From Owenweeksia hongkongensis DSM 17368 (GTDB lineage: Bacteria > Bacteroidota > Bacteroidia > Flavobacteriales > Schleiferiaceae), in contig NC_016599.1 in the NCBI RefSeq assembly GCF_000236705.1, positions 3,472,001-3,536,000 of the forward strand: a DNA stretch of 64,000 nt, given 5' to 3'. Of this stretch, positions 25,583-35,131 are shown piece by piece. The notes under the pieces were generated by a model. That model had not been told where the DNA came from and searched no databases. It saw only the letters and a program-made list of their open reading frames with translations. The stretch's first letter is position 1; each line of letters starts with the position of its first letter. The position numbers were made by a program, and so were the translations under genes.

Positions 25583-25855
25583 AGAGAATTAACTGTTTAA
25601 TGTCATTTTTAGGGAAGCGCAATATACTGTAAACTAGTATTTAGTATTTATTATGAGTGGACTTGGAATCAGTTTAATAGATAAACGTGATAAGAGACAA
25701 TTTGGATCCTTTTAAGGAAGTATGGACTCTCTTTTCTGAGATTGGTTTAAATAGTTACATAATATTGATTTATAGGTAGCCTGATTAATCGTCTAAATCA
25801 CGAGCTTCCCTTTGCTATTATTATGTTGATCAGTTACCTCAAAATGAACAGAATA
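25583..25855. other. Intergenic region between divergent M4 protease and gpmI
   Basis: No ORF, RNA gene or clear repeat seen. It is AT-rich and must hold the protease promoter, which I could not place. Confidence 0.6.
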
Positions 25856-25886
25856 TTGTCTAAAGGTTAAGAATAAAGTATCTTTG
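25856..25886 (+). promoter_or_regulatory. gpmI promoter
   Basis: TTG at 25856-25858, 20 bp spacer, TATCTTTG at 25879-25886: a full Bacteroidota promoter. The predicted start near 25892 would put a hairpin with a GAAA tetraloop (CCTGC/GCGGG, 25893-25906) at the very 5' end of the mRNA. Confidence 0.7.
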
Positions 25887-25921
25887 CACCGTCCTGCGAA
25901 AGCGGGATAAATTATTTTAAT

Positions 25922-27433
25922 ATGTCAAGAAAAACAGCGCTAATAATATTAGATGGATGGGGGATTGCCAAAGATCCATCGGTGTCGGCAATTGATAAGG
26001 CCAACACTCCTTTCGTAGATTCTCTTTATACCAACTATCCACATTCACAGCTCGAAGCTTCTGGTTTGGCCGTTGGTTTGCCCGAGGGACAAATGGGAAA
26101 TAGCGAAGTGGGCCACATGAATCTGGGTGCCGGTCGCGTGGTGTATCAGGATTTGGTGAAGATAAATCTTGGTGTAGAAGATGGCTCGTTGACAAGTCAA
26201 CCCGTACTTCAGGATGCTTTTGAATACGCTAAAACGAATCGTAAAAAAGTACACTTTATTGGCCTGTTATCTGATGGAGGCGTGCACTCTCATATCAATC
26301 ACCTTAAAGGGCTTACTACCGCTGCTGCGGAAAAAGGTCTTAAAGATGTGAAAATACATGTGTTTACTGATGGTCGTGATACAGACCCAAAAGGGGGTGC
26401 TAAGTATGTTGCAGATTTAGAAAATCATTTAGAGAAAACCACAGGAAAGATTGCTTCGGTTATTGGTCGCTATTACGCGATGGATCGTGATAAAAGATGG
26501 GAACGCGTTAAGCTAGCTTATGACCTTTTGGTAAATGGAGTTGGTGAAACATCCAATTCAGCAACAGAGGCTATTCAGGCGTCATATGATGCAGGCATTT
26601 CGGATGAATTCATTAAGCCGATCGTAATTGATAAGGCAGGAATGATTGAGGAAGGTGATGTGGTAATTTGCTACAACTTCCGCACAGATAGAGGTCGTCA
26701 AATTACAGAGGCACTTACCCAGCAAGATTTTCATGAGCAGAATATGCACAAGCTGGATTTGTATTATGTGACGATGACGCGCTACGATGATACTTTTAAA
26801 AATATAAAGGTTATCTACGAAAAGGATAACCTTACAGAAACAATGGGAGAGGTTTTGGCGAAAGCCGGGAAAAAACAAATCCGCATTGCTGAAACGGAAA
26901 AGTATCCACACGTAACCTTCTTTTTTAGTGGTGGACGCGAGGAAGAATTTGAAGGCGAAAAACGAATTATGCGTTCTTCCCCAAAAGTGGCAACTTATGA
27001 TTTGAAGCCCGAAATGAGCGCTTATGAATTACGCGATGCTATTATTCCAGAGTTGAAAAAAGGTGAAGTGGATTTCATTTGTCTAAACTTTGCAAATCCC
27101 GATATGGTGGGGCACACCGGAGTGATGGAGGCTGCTATCAAGGCCTGCGAAGTGGTAGATGAGTGCACAAAAGACGTTGTAGAAGCTGGACTGAAAAATG
27201 ATTATACCTTTATTATTATTGCCGATCATGGAAATTCGGACTGTATGGTAAATGCAGATGGAAGTCCAAATACAGCACACACTACTCAGCCCGTTCCTTG
27301 CTTTTTAGTGAGTAACGATTACAAAGGAAAAATTGGAAATGGAAAGCTTGGCGATGTGGCTCCTACATTACTCGAGCTAATGGATATAGCGCAACCGGAA
27401 AGTATGACGGGGGTGTCTTTTCTTATTAAATAA
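25922..27433 (+). CDS. gpmI: 2,3-bisphosphoglycerate-independent phosphoglycerate mutase
   Basis: Interconverts 3- and 2-phosphoglycerate in glycolysis using two Mn ions. The 503-aa length is standard. Features: ALIILDGWG metal site at the start; the phosphorylated Ser in QMGNSEVGHMNLGAGRVVYQD (near residue 60); HVFTDGRDTDP; GRYYAMDRDKRWERV; NFRTDRGRQ; NFANPDMVGHTG; and the final metal site IIADHGNSDCM. First gene of a plus-strand set with the HAD phosphatase and map. Confidence 0.97.
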   Translation: MSRKTALIILDGWGIAKDPSVSAIDKANTPFVDSLYTNYPHSQLEASGLAVGLPEGQMGNSEVGHMNLGAGRVVYQDLVKINLGVEDGSLTSQPVLQDAFEYAKTNRKKVHFIGLLSDGGVHSHINHLKGLTTAAAEKGLKDVKIHVFTDGRDTDPKGGAKYVADLENHLEKTTGKIASVIGRYYAMDRDKRWERVKLAYDLLVNGVGETSNSATEAIQASYDAGISDEFIKPIVIDKAGMIEEGDVVICYNFRTDRGRQITEALTQQDFHEQNMHKLDLYYVTMTRYDDTFKNIKVIYEKDNLTETMGEVLAKAGKKQIRIAETEKYPHVTFFFSGGREEEFEGEKRIMRSSPKVATYDLKPEMSAYELRDAIIPELKKGEVDFICLNFANPDMVGHTGVMEAAIKACEVVDECTKDVVEAGLKNDYTFIIIADHGNSDCMVNADGSPNTAHTTQPVPCFLVSNDYKGKIGNGKLGDVAPTLLELMDIAQPESMTGVSFLIK

Positions 27434-27456
27434 AGTTATATAGAGCACACACTAAA

Positions 27457-27864
27457 ATGATCAATCAGGACTCAAAACTTATAGCCGTAGACTTTGACGG
27501 CACAGTGGTAGAAGACAAATACCCAGGAATTGGCAAAGCATTGCCCTTTGCTTTTGATACATTAAAAATGCTTCAAAATGATGGGCATCGTCTGATTTTA
27601 TGGACTTACAGAAGTGGTAAAAGATTAGAGCAGGCCGTTGACTTTTGCAAAGAAAATGGCATTGAGTTTTATGCAGTAAATGCTAGCTATCCAGAAGAGA
27701 CTTTTGATGAGGTGAAAGCAAGCAGAAAGATTAATGCAGATTTGTTTATTGATGATCGTAACTTTGGCGGCTTTCCGGGATGGGGTGAAATTTATCACAA
27801 GCTGAATGGAGAAATGCCGGAAAAGGCAAAGCCAAAACGTAAAAAAGGACTTTTTAGATTTTAG
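27457..27864 (+). CDS. Small HAD-superfamily phosphatase (BT0820-like)
   Basis: 135-aa HAD hydrolase without a large cap domain. Catalytic motif I is AVDFDGTVVED (both Asp present), motif II is LILWTYRSG and the acidic motif IV is LFIDDRNFGG. The ending PKRKKGLFRF is basic. It resembles the structurally known Bacteroides BT0820 phosphatase family in size and motif layout; the substrate is unknown. It begins 23 bp after gpmI, and its stop codon is directly followed by the map ATG. Confidence 0.83.
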   Translation: MINQDSKLIAVDFDGTVVEDKYPGIGKALPFAFDTLKMLQNDGHRLILWTYRSGKRLEQAVDFCKENGIEFYAVNASYPEETFDEVKASRKINADLFIDDRNFGGFPGWGEIYHKLNGEMPEKAKPKRKKGLFRF

Positions 27865-28650
27865 ATGATAAAATATAAAACAAGAGAAGAAATAGAAATA
27901 ATGCGCCAATCGGCTCTAGTAGTGAGTAAAACGCTAGGAATGTTGGCTAGTGAGGTAAAACCCGGAGCCGTTCCAAAGAAATTGGATAAAATGGCAGAGG
28001 ATTTTATCCGTGAGCAGGGAGCTGTTCCCGGATTTTTGGGTTTGTATGACTGCCCAAGCACCTTGCTTATTTCTACAAATCAAACCGTGGTGCACGGACT
28101 CCCTATTGAAAAACCTTTGGAGGATGGCGATATTGTGAGCATCGATTGTGGAGCTTTAATGAATGGTTATTATGGAGATCACGCTTATACCTTTGAAGTA
28201 GGTGAAGTTGCTCCAGAAGTGAAAAAATTACTTAAAGTAACAAAAGAGTGCCTTTACCTTGGAATAGAACAAATGTATGCTGGTAAGCGTATGGGAGACT
28301 TGAGTCACGCTATTCAAAAGCATGCAGAAGACCACGGCTATGGTGTAGTGCGTGAGCTTGTAGGTCATGGTATTGGTAAAAAAATGCATGAAGACCCTCA
28401 AGTTCCAAATTATGGAAAACAGGGTAGAGGAAAGAAATTTCAAGAAGGTTTAGTTTTGGCAATAGAGCCGATGATTACTATGGGAACCCATCGTGTGAAA
28501 CAACTTAGAGATGGCTGGACTATCGACACTGTTGATGGCAAGCCAGCAGCTCATTTTGAGCATGACGTGGCAATTGTTGACGGCAAACCTGAGATTTTAT
28601 CTACCTACGATTATATTTACGAGGCCTTAGGAATTACCGAAGAAGTATGA
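27865..28650 (+). CDS. map: Methionine aminopeptidase, type I
   Basis: Removes N-terminal Met from nascent proteins. The 261-aa protein has the substrate His in TVVHGLP, the two metal-binding Asp residues in VSIDCGALMNGYYGDHAYTF, the His in LVGHGIGKKMHEDPQVPNYG, and the Glu ligands in AIEPMITMG and AHFEHDVAIV. It directly abuts the HAD gene (no intergenic base) and overlaps the following methyltransferase by 4 bp, so all are likely co-translated. Confidence 0.96.
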   Translation: MIKYKTREEIEIMRQSALVVSKTLGMLASEVKPGAVPKKLDKMAEDFIREQGAVPGFLGLYDCPSTLLISTNQTVVHGLPIEKPLEDGDIVSIDCGALMNGYYGDHAYTFEVGEVAPEVKKLLKVTKECLYLGIEQMYAGKRMGDLSHAIQKHAEDHGYGVVRELVGHGIGKKMHEDPQVPNYGKQGRGKKFQEGLVLAIEPMITMGTHRVKQLRDGWTIDTVDGKPAAHFEHDVAIVDGKPEILSTYDYIYEALGITEEV

Positions 28651-29417
28651 TCAAATCCATTTTTCGCTTTGCGCTAAATACCATTCCGCGACCAATGCTT
28701 ATTCGCATGAGCTATGCGGTTCGCCCAATGTTAGCCTCTTTTTATCGTGGTGATAAATTTGAAGATCCTATTGACGGACGCACTTATAAAAAGCTTTTAC
28801 CTTACGGTTATGAAGGTCGCCAGCGTGAAAATGCTTTGGCACCAGCCACGCTTTCGCTAGAAAGACATCGCTTGATGTGGCTTTACCTAAAGGAAGAAAC
28901 AGACTTTTTTACAGCACCTCATAAAGTGCTTCACGTGGCACCAGAGCAGTGTTTTTATGGTCGCTTTCGCAAAATGAAAAATCTTAACTATCTCACTGCA
29001 GATATCGATTCGCCAATCGCTGATGTGAAGATGGACATTCATAATATTCAGTATCCCGATAATACTTTTAATGTAGTGTTTTGTAACCATGTGTTGGAGC
29101 ATGTGACTGACGACATCAAATGTATGAGTGAACTTTGCAGAGTGCTTACCCCCGGAGGTTTGGCTATCATGCAGGTGCCTCAGGATATGAGTTTAGAGAT
29201 TACTGACGAGGATCCAACCTTGGAAGATCCTGAAGAGCGTAAAAGACGTTTTGGTCAATATGATCACGTTCGGCTACATGGCCGTGATTACCCTGATCGG
29301 TTGCGCAAAGCAGGTTTTAAGGTAACTGAGGTGAACTATTCTAATAAACTTTCACCGGAGCTTTTTGATCGCTACCGTCTTCCAAAAGGGGAGATGTTGT
29401 ACGTGTGTACGAAGTAG
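28647..29417 (+). CDS. Class I SAM-dependent methyltransferase
   Basis: 256 residues. The SAM-binding fold is recognisable from VLHVAPEQCFYGRFRKM, NYLTADIDSP (acidic loop), MDIHNIQYPDNTFNVVFCNHVLEHV (motif resembling Methyltransf_11) and ELCRVLTPGGLAIMQVP. The N-terminal 90 residues are family-specific and basic. Substrate unknown; the conserved ATMAP-like order map-methyltransferase does not reveal one. It overlaps map by 4 bp. Confidence 0.82.
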   Translation: MIKSIFRFALNTIPRPMLIRMSYAVRPMLASFYRGDKFEDPIDGRTYKKLLPYGYEGRQRENALAPATLSLERHRLMWLYLKEETDFFTAPHKVLHVAPEQCFYGRFRKMKNLNYLTADIDSPIADVKMDIHNIQYPDNTFNVVFCNHVLEHVTDDIKCMSELCRVLTPGGLAIMQVPQDMSLEITDEDPTLEDPEERKRRFGQYDHVRLHGRDYPDRLRKAGFKVTEVNYSNKLSPELFDRYRLPKGEMLYVCTK

Positions 29418-29445
29418 GAGAGTGTTGGCAAAAATCAGCTCAACG

Positions 29446-31254
29446 ATGACCAAATTATTCTTCCTTGTTTTTTCATTTTTTTGGGTGTCAGTGTATGCAC
29501 AAGGGGATAAACACGAAGAGTTTAGACGAGTATTCTCTAATTCTAAATGGGGTTTTCTAGATGGTAATGGGGATACAATTATCCCATTTGGGAAGTATAA
29601 GTTTCTTAACCCCATTGATGATTATGGGATGATTTTGGCCCATCTGCATACGGGAAAAGAAGGCTATATCGATATTGAGCAAAATGTGCTGATACCATTT
29701 TTATATGATGATTTAGGTGTGTTTTCAATGAATCTGGCACCAGCGAAAATTGGTGGTAAGTTTGGTTATGTAAACAGAAAGGGAGAGTTAGTTATTGACC
29801 TTAAATATCAAAAAGCAGGTTACTTTAAAGCTCCAGGAATAGCAATTGCTAGATACGAAAGTGGTTACGGACTAATTGATACTTTAGAAAACATTATTCT
29901 AAATTTTGAGTATCATGATATTGCTGTATTCCAAAATCATAATGTGGCAGTGGTTGAGAAGGGAAATAAATTTGGTTTTTTCTTTTTAAACGAAAATAGA
30001 CTTAGCCCCGTAGTATTTGATAAGATTTACAAATCTCAAATTGAGAGGCCGTTGGAGGTGTGTTTAAACTGTGCTAAAAAGGTGCCATTTAACAAAGGGG
30101 TGGCGCTTGTTGAGAAAGATAACGACTATGCTCTAATAAATGAACAGTTTGAAGAAGTCGTACCGTTTGGTTTGTATGACAGTATCCAACCAATTAATAT
30201 GGGTGGCCTTGCCATAGTGAAAAAGAAAGCCAAATATGGCTTAGTTAACTTTTTGGGGGAAGAAATTTTAAAGCCTGAATACGAGTTTATTTCAACCGAA
30301 TCTGCAAGAAGCTATGAAGATGACTTTACTTCTTTTAGAGTAATTAATAACGGGAGCACGACTTTGTTGGATGCAAATGGTGTGAACGCGTTGGGTCAAT
30401 CGTTTGATAGCGTAGCGGTATTAAGCTCTTGTATGTATATGGCTTATGGTAAAGGAAACCCCTTAATTCTAGATAATGATCTAAATATCTTATTTGATAA
30501 ATATGAATGTTATCATCAGGTAGATAACGGATTCATCGTGAAAAAAAATGGTAAAATGGGGCATGTTTCTGAGGAGGGTATTTTCATTATTCCTCTAAGC
30601 TATGACTCTCTTTTCCAACCTCGATTGGAAAAGTTGTACTACGCTGGAAACAATGGCAAATATGGCGTTCTTGATTTGTCAGGTGAGGTTATTATACCAT
30701 TTGAATACGGGCTAATCACTCGTACATGGTATAATGACCAAGAAGAGAACCTAATTGTTGAGAAGAGTGGGAAAATAGGTACTATAACAATGGCAAATGA
30801 AATTGCTATTCCTTTTGAATATGATGGTCTTTCGGGTTGGGTCGAATATAGCCCTGAGGAGCACTATGCCAAAAAAGATGGCAAGTATGGAATGGTAAAG
30901 CCTAATGGGGAAGTGTTAATTCCTTGTGTTTATGATTATATACACTACTACACAAGTAGTGCGATTCTGGTAAAGAAGGATGACTTATATGGAGTTTTAG
31001 ATCGCGGTGGAAATCTTATAATACCCATCAAATATCATAGAATTATACTTGACTTGGATTTCTGGGGATTTAAAGAATCTGAAGATGAAAAATTTGTGGT
31101 TCTTCACAAAAACCAATGGTCCTATTTTGATTTAAATGGACGGGTTGCTCAGAAAGATGTTTCAAGAAAGGTAATAGAAGCAGAATATGCGTACGAACTA
31201 TTACATGATCCTAGTGATTACGAAATGGATTGGATGTTAATGATGGCTAAGTAA
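29446..31254 (+). CDS. Secreted WG-repeat protein
   Basis: 602 residues after the signal peptide MTKLFFLVFSFFWVSVYAQ. It is built from about 12 to 14 repeats of 40-55 residues of the WG type, seen as KWGFLDGNGDTIIPF, KFGYVNRKGELVIDL, KYGLVNFLGEEILKP, KYGVLDLSGEVIIPF, KYGMVKPNGEVLIPC and LYGVLDRGGNLIIPI. Such repeats form beta-rich solenoids or propellers; the function is unknown. The frame is open 27 codons upstream but from a TTG inside the methyltransferase gene; the ATG at 29446 starts the signal peptide. No T9SS tail. Confidence 0.85.
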   Translation: MTKLFFLVFSFFWVSVYAQGDKHEEFRRVFSNSKWGFLDGNGDTIIPFGKYKFLNPIDDYGMILAHLHTGKEGYIDIEQNVLIPFLYDDLGVFSMNLAPAKIGGKFGYVNRKGELVIDLKYQKAGYFKAPGIAIARYESGYGLIDTLENIILNFEYHDIAVFQNHNVAVVEKGNKFGFFFLNENRLSPVVFDKIYKSQIERPLEVCLNCAKKVPFNKGVALVEKDNDYALINEQFEEVVPFGLYDSIQPINMGGLAIVKKKAKYGLVNFLGEEILKPEYEFISTESARSYEDDFTSFRVINNGSTTLLDANGVNALGQSFDSVAVLSSCMYMAYGKGNPLILDNDLNILFDKYECYHQVDNGFIVKKNGKMGHVSEEGIFIIPLSYDSLFQPRLEKLYYAGNNGKYGVLDLSGEVIIPFEYGLITRTWYNDQEENLIVEKSGKIGTITMANEIAIPFEYDGLSGWVEYSPEEHYAKKDGKYGMVKPNGEVLIPCVYDYIHYYTSSAILVKKDDLYGVLDRGGNLIIPIKYHRIILDLDFWGFKESEDEKFVVLHKNQWSYFDLNGRVAQKDVSRKVIEAEYAYELLHDPSDYEMDWMLMMAK

Positions 31255-31267
31255 AATCTTGAATCAC

Positions 31268-31693
31268 TTACTTTCCCTCCCTCAGCCACTTCAAACCTTC
31301 TTCAGGGTTTAGAATAGGAATTTTACTTTCCTCGTAATCTTTTTGGTTGCGGGTGATTATTGCATCCGCGTTTTCGTGTAAGGCGGAGTAATACTGCACG
31401 GCATCTTCAAAGTCTTTCCAACCTGATAGGTGTGATTGTTCAATGATCTGTTGGTTAATTGGGGTTAACTCAAAGCTTTGTAGCATAGAGGCAACGGCAA
31501 GGTTTGCCATTGAGGTATCATGGGTTTTTTGCGTGGTGTAGCTTATGTTTACTACCGATAAAGATGAAATTTGTATGGTATAATTTTTCAAGATTGCTTC
31601 ACGAATGAGTAAAGCGGCCGCATCATAAAAGGGCTGTCTTTTGGATACAAAATCATAAACTACATTAGTATCTAAAAATATACGCATACTCAT
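31268..31693 (-). CDS. PIN-domain toxin (VapC-like RNase)
   Basis: 141 residues with the PIN fold and its acidic metal site: RIFLDTNVVYDFVSKRQPFY at the start (first Asp), a central Glu region, GWKDFEDAVQYYSA (Asp/Glu pair) and DAIITRNQKDYEES (final Asp). PIN toxins cleave tRNA or mRNA when freed from their antitoxin. It overlaps the upstream DUF6364 gene by 4 bp. Two Met codons (31693 and 31687) are possible starts; the first fits the overlap. Confidence 0.88.
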   Translation of the reverse strand: MSMRIFLDTNVVYDFVSKRQPFYDAAALLIREAILKNYTIQISSLSVVNISYTTQKTHDTSMANLAVASMLQSFELTPINQQIIEQSHLSGWKDFEDAVQYYSALHENADAIITRNQKDYEESKIPILNPEEGLKWLREGK

Positions 31694-31992
31694 AAAGGAC
31701 CGTACTTTTCACTTAGATATTCCCAGCGGGCATGCTCAATATCAATCGGCTCATCTGTTTTTAAAATTCCATCAAGATTTTTGAGCTTTCTCAGTTTTTC
31801 CTTGACTTTAGGTGAAAGTTTCTGATATTCCACAGTATCCTCTCGAAGGACTTTCGGATACTCATGCTCAAGAATGTAATCTTTTAGATATTGCTCCAGC
31901 ATAGCAGAGAGAGTAGTGCCATTTTCTTTAGCAAGAACCTTGGCTTCCTCAATTACCTCTTTCTCAATGCTTAATGTCAATTTCGTTTTCAT
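31690..31992 (-). CDS. DUF6364-family antitoxin, cognate of the PIN toxin
   Basis: 100 residues beginning MKTKLTLSIEKEVIEEAKVLAKENGTTLSAMLEQYL, the ribbon-helix-helix pattern of a DNA-binding antitoxin (strand KTKLTLSI, then two helices). The C-terminal half is charged and should wrap the toxin. As with other RHH antitoxins, autoregulation at its own promoter is likely; two short palindromes flank the -7 box there. Antitoxin-first order with a 4-bp overlap is typical. Confidence 0.85.
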   Translation of the reverse strand: MKTKLTLSIEKEVIEEAKVLAKENGTTLSAMLEQYLKDYILEHEYPKVLREDTVEYQKLSPKVKEKLRKLKNLDGILKTDEPIDIEHARWEYLSEKYGPL

Positions 31993-32026
31993 ACGTATAA
32001 AGTTACAAAACTATGCAAAGCGTACG
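31991..32026 (-). promoter_or_regulatory. Toxin-antitoxin promoter with paired palindromes
   Basis: Minus-strand -7 box TAGTTTTG (32006-32013) lies between palindromes ATACGTAT (31991-31998) and CGTACG (32021-32026), which share a TACGTA/GTACGT core about 30 bp apart, three helical turns. This fits binding sites for the RHH antitoxin; no binding data. Confidence 0.4.
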
Positions 32027-32044
32027 TGTGGGTTTGTTAGCTAC

Positions 32045-32083
32045 AAAAAAAAGCCTGCCTCAATCAAGGTTGAAGCAGGCTTT
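32045..32083 (-). terminator. Terminator of the yidD/PD40 transcript
   Basis: Stem AAAGCCTGC/GCAGGCTTT extended by TCAA/TTGA with one mismatch, followed on the minus strand by a T-run, 25 bp after the PD40 gene. Confidence 0.88.
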
Positions 32084-32107
32084 AGGAATGAATTTCTGAA
32101 CGAAGGT

Positions 32108-33241
32108 TTAGTCTATCCAGTCTGCGATAAACAGGTTGGTGTTTCTTGTGCCACCGTTGTTTCTGTTTGAGGAGAAGATTAGTTTCTTTCCATCAGGGCT
32201 AAACATTGGGAAGGCATCAAATACACCATCAAAAGATACTTGCTCTAAACCTGTGCCGTCCAGATTAATTAGATATAGGTTGAATGGATATCCTTTCTCT
32301 GAAGCATGATTTGAAGAGAACAAAATCTTTTCCCCGGAAGGGTGGAAAAATGGCGCCCAGTTTGCGTTACCAAGGTCTGTTACCTTTTGCAAATCCGATC
32401 CATCTACATTACAAACGTAAATCTCCATATCACTAGGCATTACCAGTCCTTGAGCTAGCAGATCTTTGTACTTCTGTTTTTCTTCAGCTGTTTGCGGACG
32501 AGAAGAACGGAAAACTAATTTCTTACTATCTGGTGAAAAGAATGCTCCACCATCATAGCCAAGTCCTGTAGTTACCTGCTTTTGATCAGAACCGTCAATG
32601 TTCATAGTCCATAGCTCAAGGTCGCCAGAACGATCAGAGGTAAACACGATTTTCTTTCCATCAGGAGAAACGGTAGCTTCTGCATCGTAGCCCGGGTGGT
32701 TGGTCAAGGTGTCGGTAATTTCACCTTTAAGGTTAGCTACAAAAATGTCGTAGGTATTATAAATCGGCCATACATAACCTTGCTCACGGCTTGGTTCTTC
32801 TGGGCAATTTTCACCGCCAAGGTGTGTACTTGCATACACAATGCTGGTATCTCCCGGAAGGAAATAGGCACAGGTGGTACGGCCTTTTCCTGTACTAAGC
32901 ATTTTTGGGCGCTCGTTCATCATGTTGTTATCCTCAATGTTGAAGTAAAACATTTGATCACATTCTACACCCCATTCGCTGTAGTTAGATTGAAAAACAG
33001 CCATGCTATTGTCAAAAGAAAAATAGGCTTCAGCATTGTCGCCTCCATTAGTCAGCTGACGAATATTGGTAAGGTGCTTCTCACTGTCATAGTGTATTTC
33101 GCTTTTTTTGGTTTCGCCACTTGCGCCATCTTCATAAGTAGAATCCGTAGCGGTGGTTTCAGCATTTGGGTTTCCCGGGCCATTGCATGAAATCAGCATG
33201 GCGAAAAGAGAAAGTGTAGAGAATTTGAACAAGTTCTTCAT
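32108..33241 (-). CDS. TolB-like PD40 beta-propeller lipoprotein
   Basis: 377 residues with a lipoprotein signal ([19 protein letters not shown], then NGPG). The mature part has PD40 motifs: [73 protein letters not shown] and [21 protein letters not shown], the blades of a six-bladed TolB-type propeller. Role unknown; no Pal or TolQR genes nearby. The frame is open 36 codons further up into yidD, but the ATG at 33241 overlaps the yidD stop by 4 bp and starts the lipoprotein signal. Confidence 0.88.
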   Translation of the reverse strand: MKNLFKFSTLSLFAMLISCNGPGNPNAETTATDSTYEDGASGETKKSEIHYDSEKHLTNIRQLTNGGDNAEAYFSFDNSMAVFQSNYSEWGVECDQMFYFNIEDNNMMNERPKMLSTGKGRTTCAYFLPGDTSIVYASTHLGGENCPEEPSREQGYVWPIYNTYDIFVANLKGEITDTLTNHPGYDAEATVSPDGKKIVFTSDRSGDLELWTMNIDGSDQKQVTTGLGYDGGAFFSPDSKKLVFRSSRPQTAEEKQKYKDLLAQGLVMPSDMEIYVCNVDGSDLQKVTDLGNANWAPFFHPSGEKILFSSNHASEKGYPFNLYLINLDGTGLEQVSFDGVFDAFPMFSPDGKKLIFSSNRNNGGTRNTNLFIADWID

Positions 33242-33489
33242 TTTGATTTGTTGTGTTTTTGTGGAACAGGGTCGTATCCATGAGTTCCCCACGGATGACA
33301 TTTTGAAAGTCTTTTGGCTCCCAGCCAGATGCCTTTTAATGGTCCCCAAATTTGAATCGCTTCAATAGTGTATTGAGAGCAAGTGGGCGTGTGTCGGCAA
33401 CTATTGGGAAGTAGCGGTGAAATAGTCCACTGGTAAATTTTTACCAATAGAATAAATGGCGCTGATATGATCTTTTTTAATAGATCCAA
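33238..33489 (-). CDS. yidD: Membrane protein insertion efficiency factor
   Basis: 83-aa protein with the family signature: [42 protein letters not shown] (spread over residues 9 to 51), then [18 protein letters not shown]. It assists YidC-mediated insertion of membrane proteins and is membrane-associated through an amphipathic N-terminus. The start is a TTG at 33489, 5 bp after the cysS stop; no ATG is available. It is in an operon with cysS and the PD40 lipoprotein, away from its usual rpmH-rnpA-yidC context. Confidence 0.93.
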   Translation of the reverse strand: MDLLKKIISAPFILLVKIYQWTISPLLPNSCRHTPTCSQYTIEAIQIWGPLKGIWLGAKRLSKCHPWGTHGYDPVPQKHNKSK

Positions 33490-33494
33490 CTAAA

Positions 33495-34976
33495 TTAATT
33501 TATGATATAACTGGTGCCTTCAGCTCCATCTTTTAGCTGAATACCTACCGCAATAAGTTGGTCACGGATTTTGTCAGACAGTGCCCAGTCTTTATCGGCA
33601 CGAGCTTTTGCGCGCATTTCAATAAGCATGTTCATTACTTCGTCCAGCTTGTCACCGCCTTTTTCTTCAGCCATATTTTGCAAGCCAAGAACATCAAAAA
33701 TAAAAGCACTCATAGTGTCTTTTAATAGTTGAAGGTCATCAGCACTTAGGCCACAATCTTTTTCATCAGCTCCATTAATAAAACGAACGGCTTCAAAAAG
33801 CTGTGAAATAAGAATAGGGCTATTGAAATCATCATTCATGGCAGCATAACAAGCCTTGCGCCATTTTGCTACATCAAAATCAGTTTTAGCCGAACCTGCC
33901 TGAAGTTTATCTAGTTTTTTATAACCTTCCATCAGACGGTTGAAGCCTTTTTCTGCGGCAAGCAAAGCATCATTGCTAAAGTCGAGCTGGCTGCCATAGT
34001 GCGCTTGCATCATAAAGAAGCGAGCAACGGTGGGAGCAAAACCTTTGGTAAGTTTGTCCGTGTTTCCACTGAAAAGTTCTTCGGGAAGTAGCGTGTTGCC
34101 AGTAGATTTGCTCATACGCTGCCCATTTAGGGTAAGCATATTTCCGTGCATCCAATAGCGAACGGCATCTTCACCATTACTGGCTTTATTTTGAGCAATC
34201 TCACATTCGTGGTGTGGAAACTTTAAGTCCATTCCTCCACCGTGAATATCAAACTGCTCACCTAAATATTTGGTGCTCATTACAGAGCACTCAAGGTGCC
34301 AACCGGGGAAACCAATACTCCAGGGAGAAGGCCATCTTTGGATGTGGCTTGGTGAAGCTTTTTTCCAAATGGCAAAATCGAGTGGGTTGCGCTTTTCAGA
34401 CTGTGCGTCTAATTCGCGTGTTCCACTGATTAGTTCTTCAATCTTACGGCCAGATAGTTTTCCGTAATCATTGTCGGTATTGTATTTCTCAACATCAAAA
34501 TACACAGAACCGTTTTCTACATAAGCCAATCCAGCATCAATGATTTTTTGAATCATTTCAATTTGCTCCACAATGTGGCCGGTAGCGGTAGGTTCTATGC
34601 TTGGCGGAATAGTATTGAACTTTGACAGTACATCATGAAAACCCAAAGTGTACTTCTGCACAATCTCCATGGGTTCTAATGACTCCAGTCTGGCCTTTTT
34701 GCTAATCTTATCTTCACCTTCATCGGCATCATTTTCCAGGTGACCGGCATCGGTAATATTTCGCACATAGCGAACCTTATAGCCTAAATGGCTGAGGTAA
34801 CGATACACAAGGTCGAAGGAAATGAAGGTGCGACAATTGCCAAGGTGAACATCACTGTAAACGGTTGGTCCGCAAACATACATCCCCACGCTGGGAGCAT
34901 TTAGCGGTACAAACTTTTCCTTTTTTCGCGCAAGCGAATTATTGATATACAGATCGTTTTCCTCGTAAAGTGCCAT
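33495..34976 (-). CDS. cysS: Cysteine-tRNA ligase
   Basis: 493-aa class I synthetase. The HIGH-type motif follows the zinc Cys in [24 protein letters not shown]; other zinc ligands are in WHLECSVMS and HHECEIAQ; the KMSKS-type loop is RMSKSTGN; the helical anticodon-stem-contact domain forms the C-terminus. Length is normal. It begins 155 bp after folE, with an inverted-repeat element between them. Confidence 0.97.
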   Translation of the reverse strand: MALYEENDLYINNSLARKKEKFVPLNAPSVGMYVCGPTVYSDVHLGNCRTFISFDLVYRYLSHLGYKVRYVRNITDAGHLENDADEGEDKISKKARLESLEPMEIVQKYTLGFHDVLSKFNTIPPSIEPTATGHIVEQIEMIQKIIDAGLAYVENGSVYFDVEKYNTDNDYGKLSGRKIEELISGTRELDAQSEKRNPLDFAIWKKASPSHIQRWPSPWSIGFPGWHLECSVMSTKYLGEQFDIHGGGMDLKFPHHECEIAQNKASNGEDAVRYWMHGNMLTLNGQRMSKSTGNTLLPEELFSGNTDKLTKGFAPTVARFFMMQAHYGSQLDFSNDALLAAEKGFNRLMEGYKKLDKLQAGSAKTDFDVAKWRKACYAAMNDDFNSPILISQLFEAVRFINGADEKDCGLSADDLQLLKDTMSAFIFDVLGLQNMAEEKGGDKLDEVMNMLIEMRAKARADKDWALSDKIRDQLIAVGIQLKDGAEGTSYIIN

Positions 34977-35029
34977 ACTATTTATCAGTTAACTTTTATG
35001 AAAATTTAACCATGGTGTGGAAGAAAATT

Positions 35030-35114
35030 GACTAACGAGGCTTGTGAAACTTTGAGTGAGCGCAGCTTACTATAGTAAGTGAGCGAGCGAGAAGTGAGCA
35101 TAACGAAGTTAGCC
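35030..35114. repeat. Imperfect intergenic palindrome between folE and cysS
   Basis: An 85-bp element with complementary ends (GACTAAC / GTTAGCC, one mismatch), a perfect 14-bp central palindrome (CTTACTATAGTAAG, 35066-35079) and repeated GTGAGCG units in one arm. It is not followed by a T-run, so it is not a normal terminator. It may be a copy of a dispersed genomic repeat, which one window cannot show. Confidence 0.5.
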
Positions 35115-35131
35115 GATTTTATACCAACCAT

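Noticed and set aside
31268-31992. Anti-phage defence island
   Set aside because: Only a PIN/DUF6364 pair is present, with no defence neighbours; a plain toxin-antitoxin module explains it.
32696-33190. 164-codon plus-strand ORF
   Set aside because: It is antisense to the PD40 lipoprotein gene, has no recognisable domain and no promoter.
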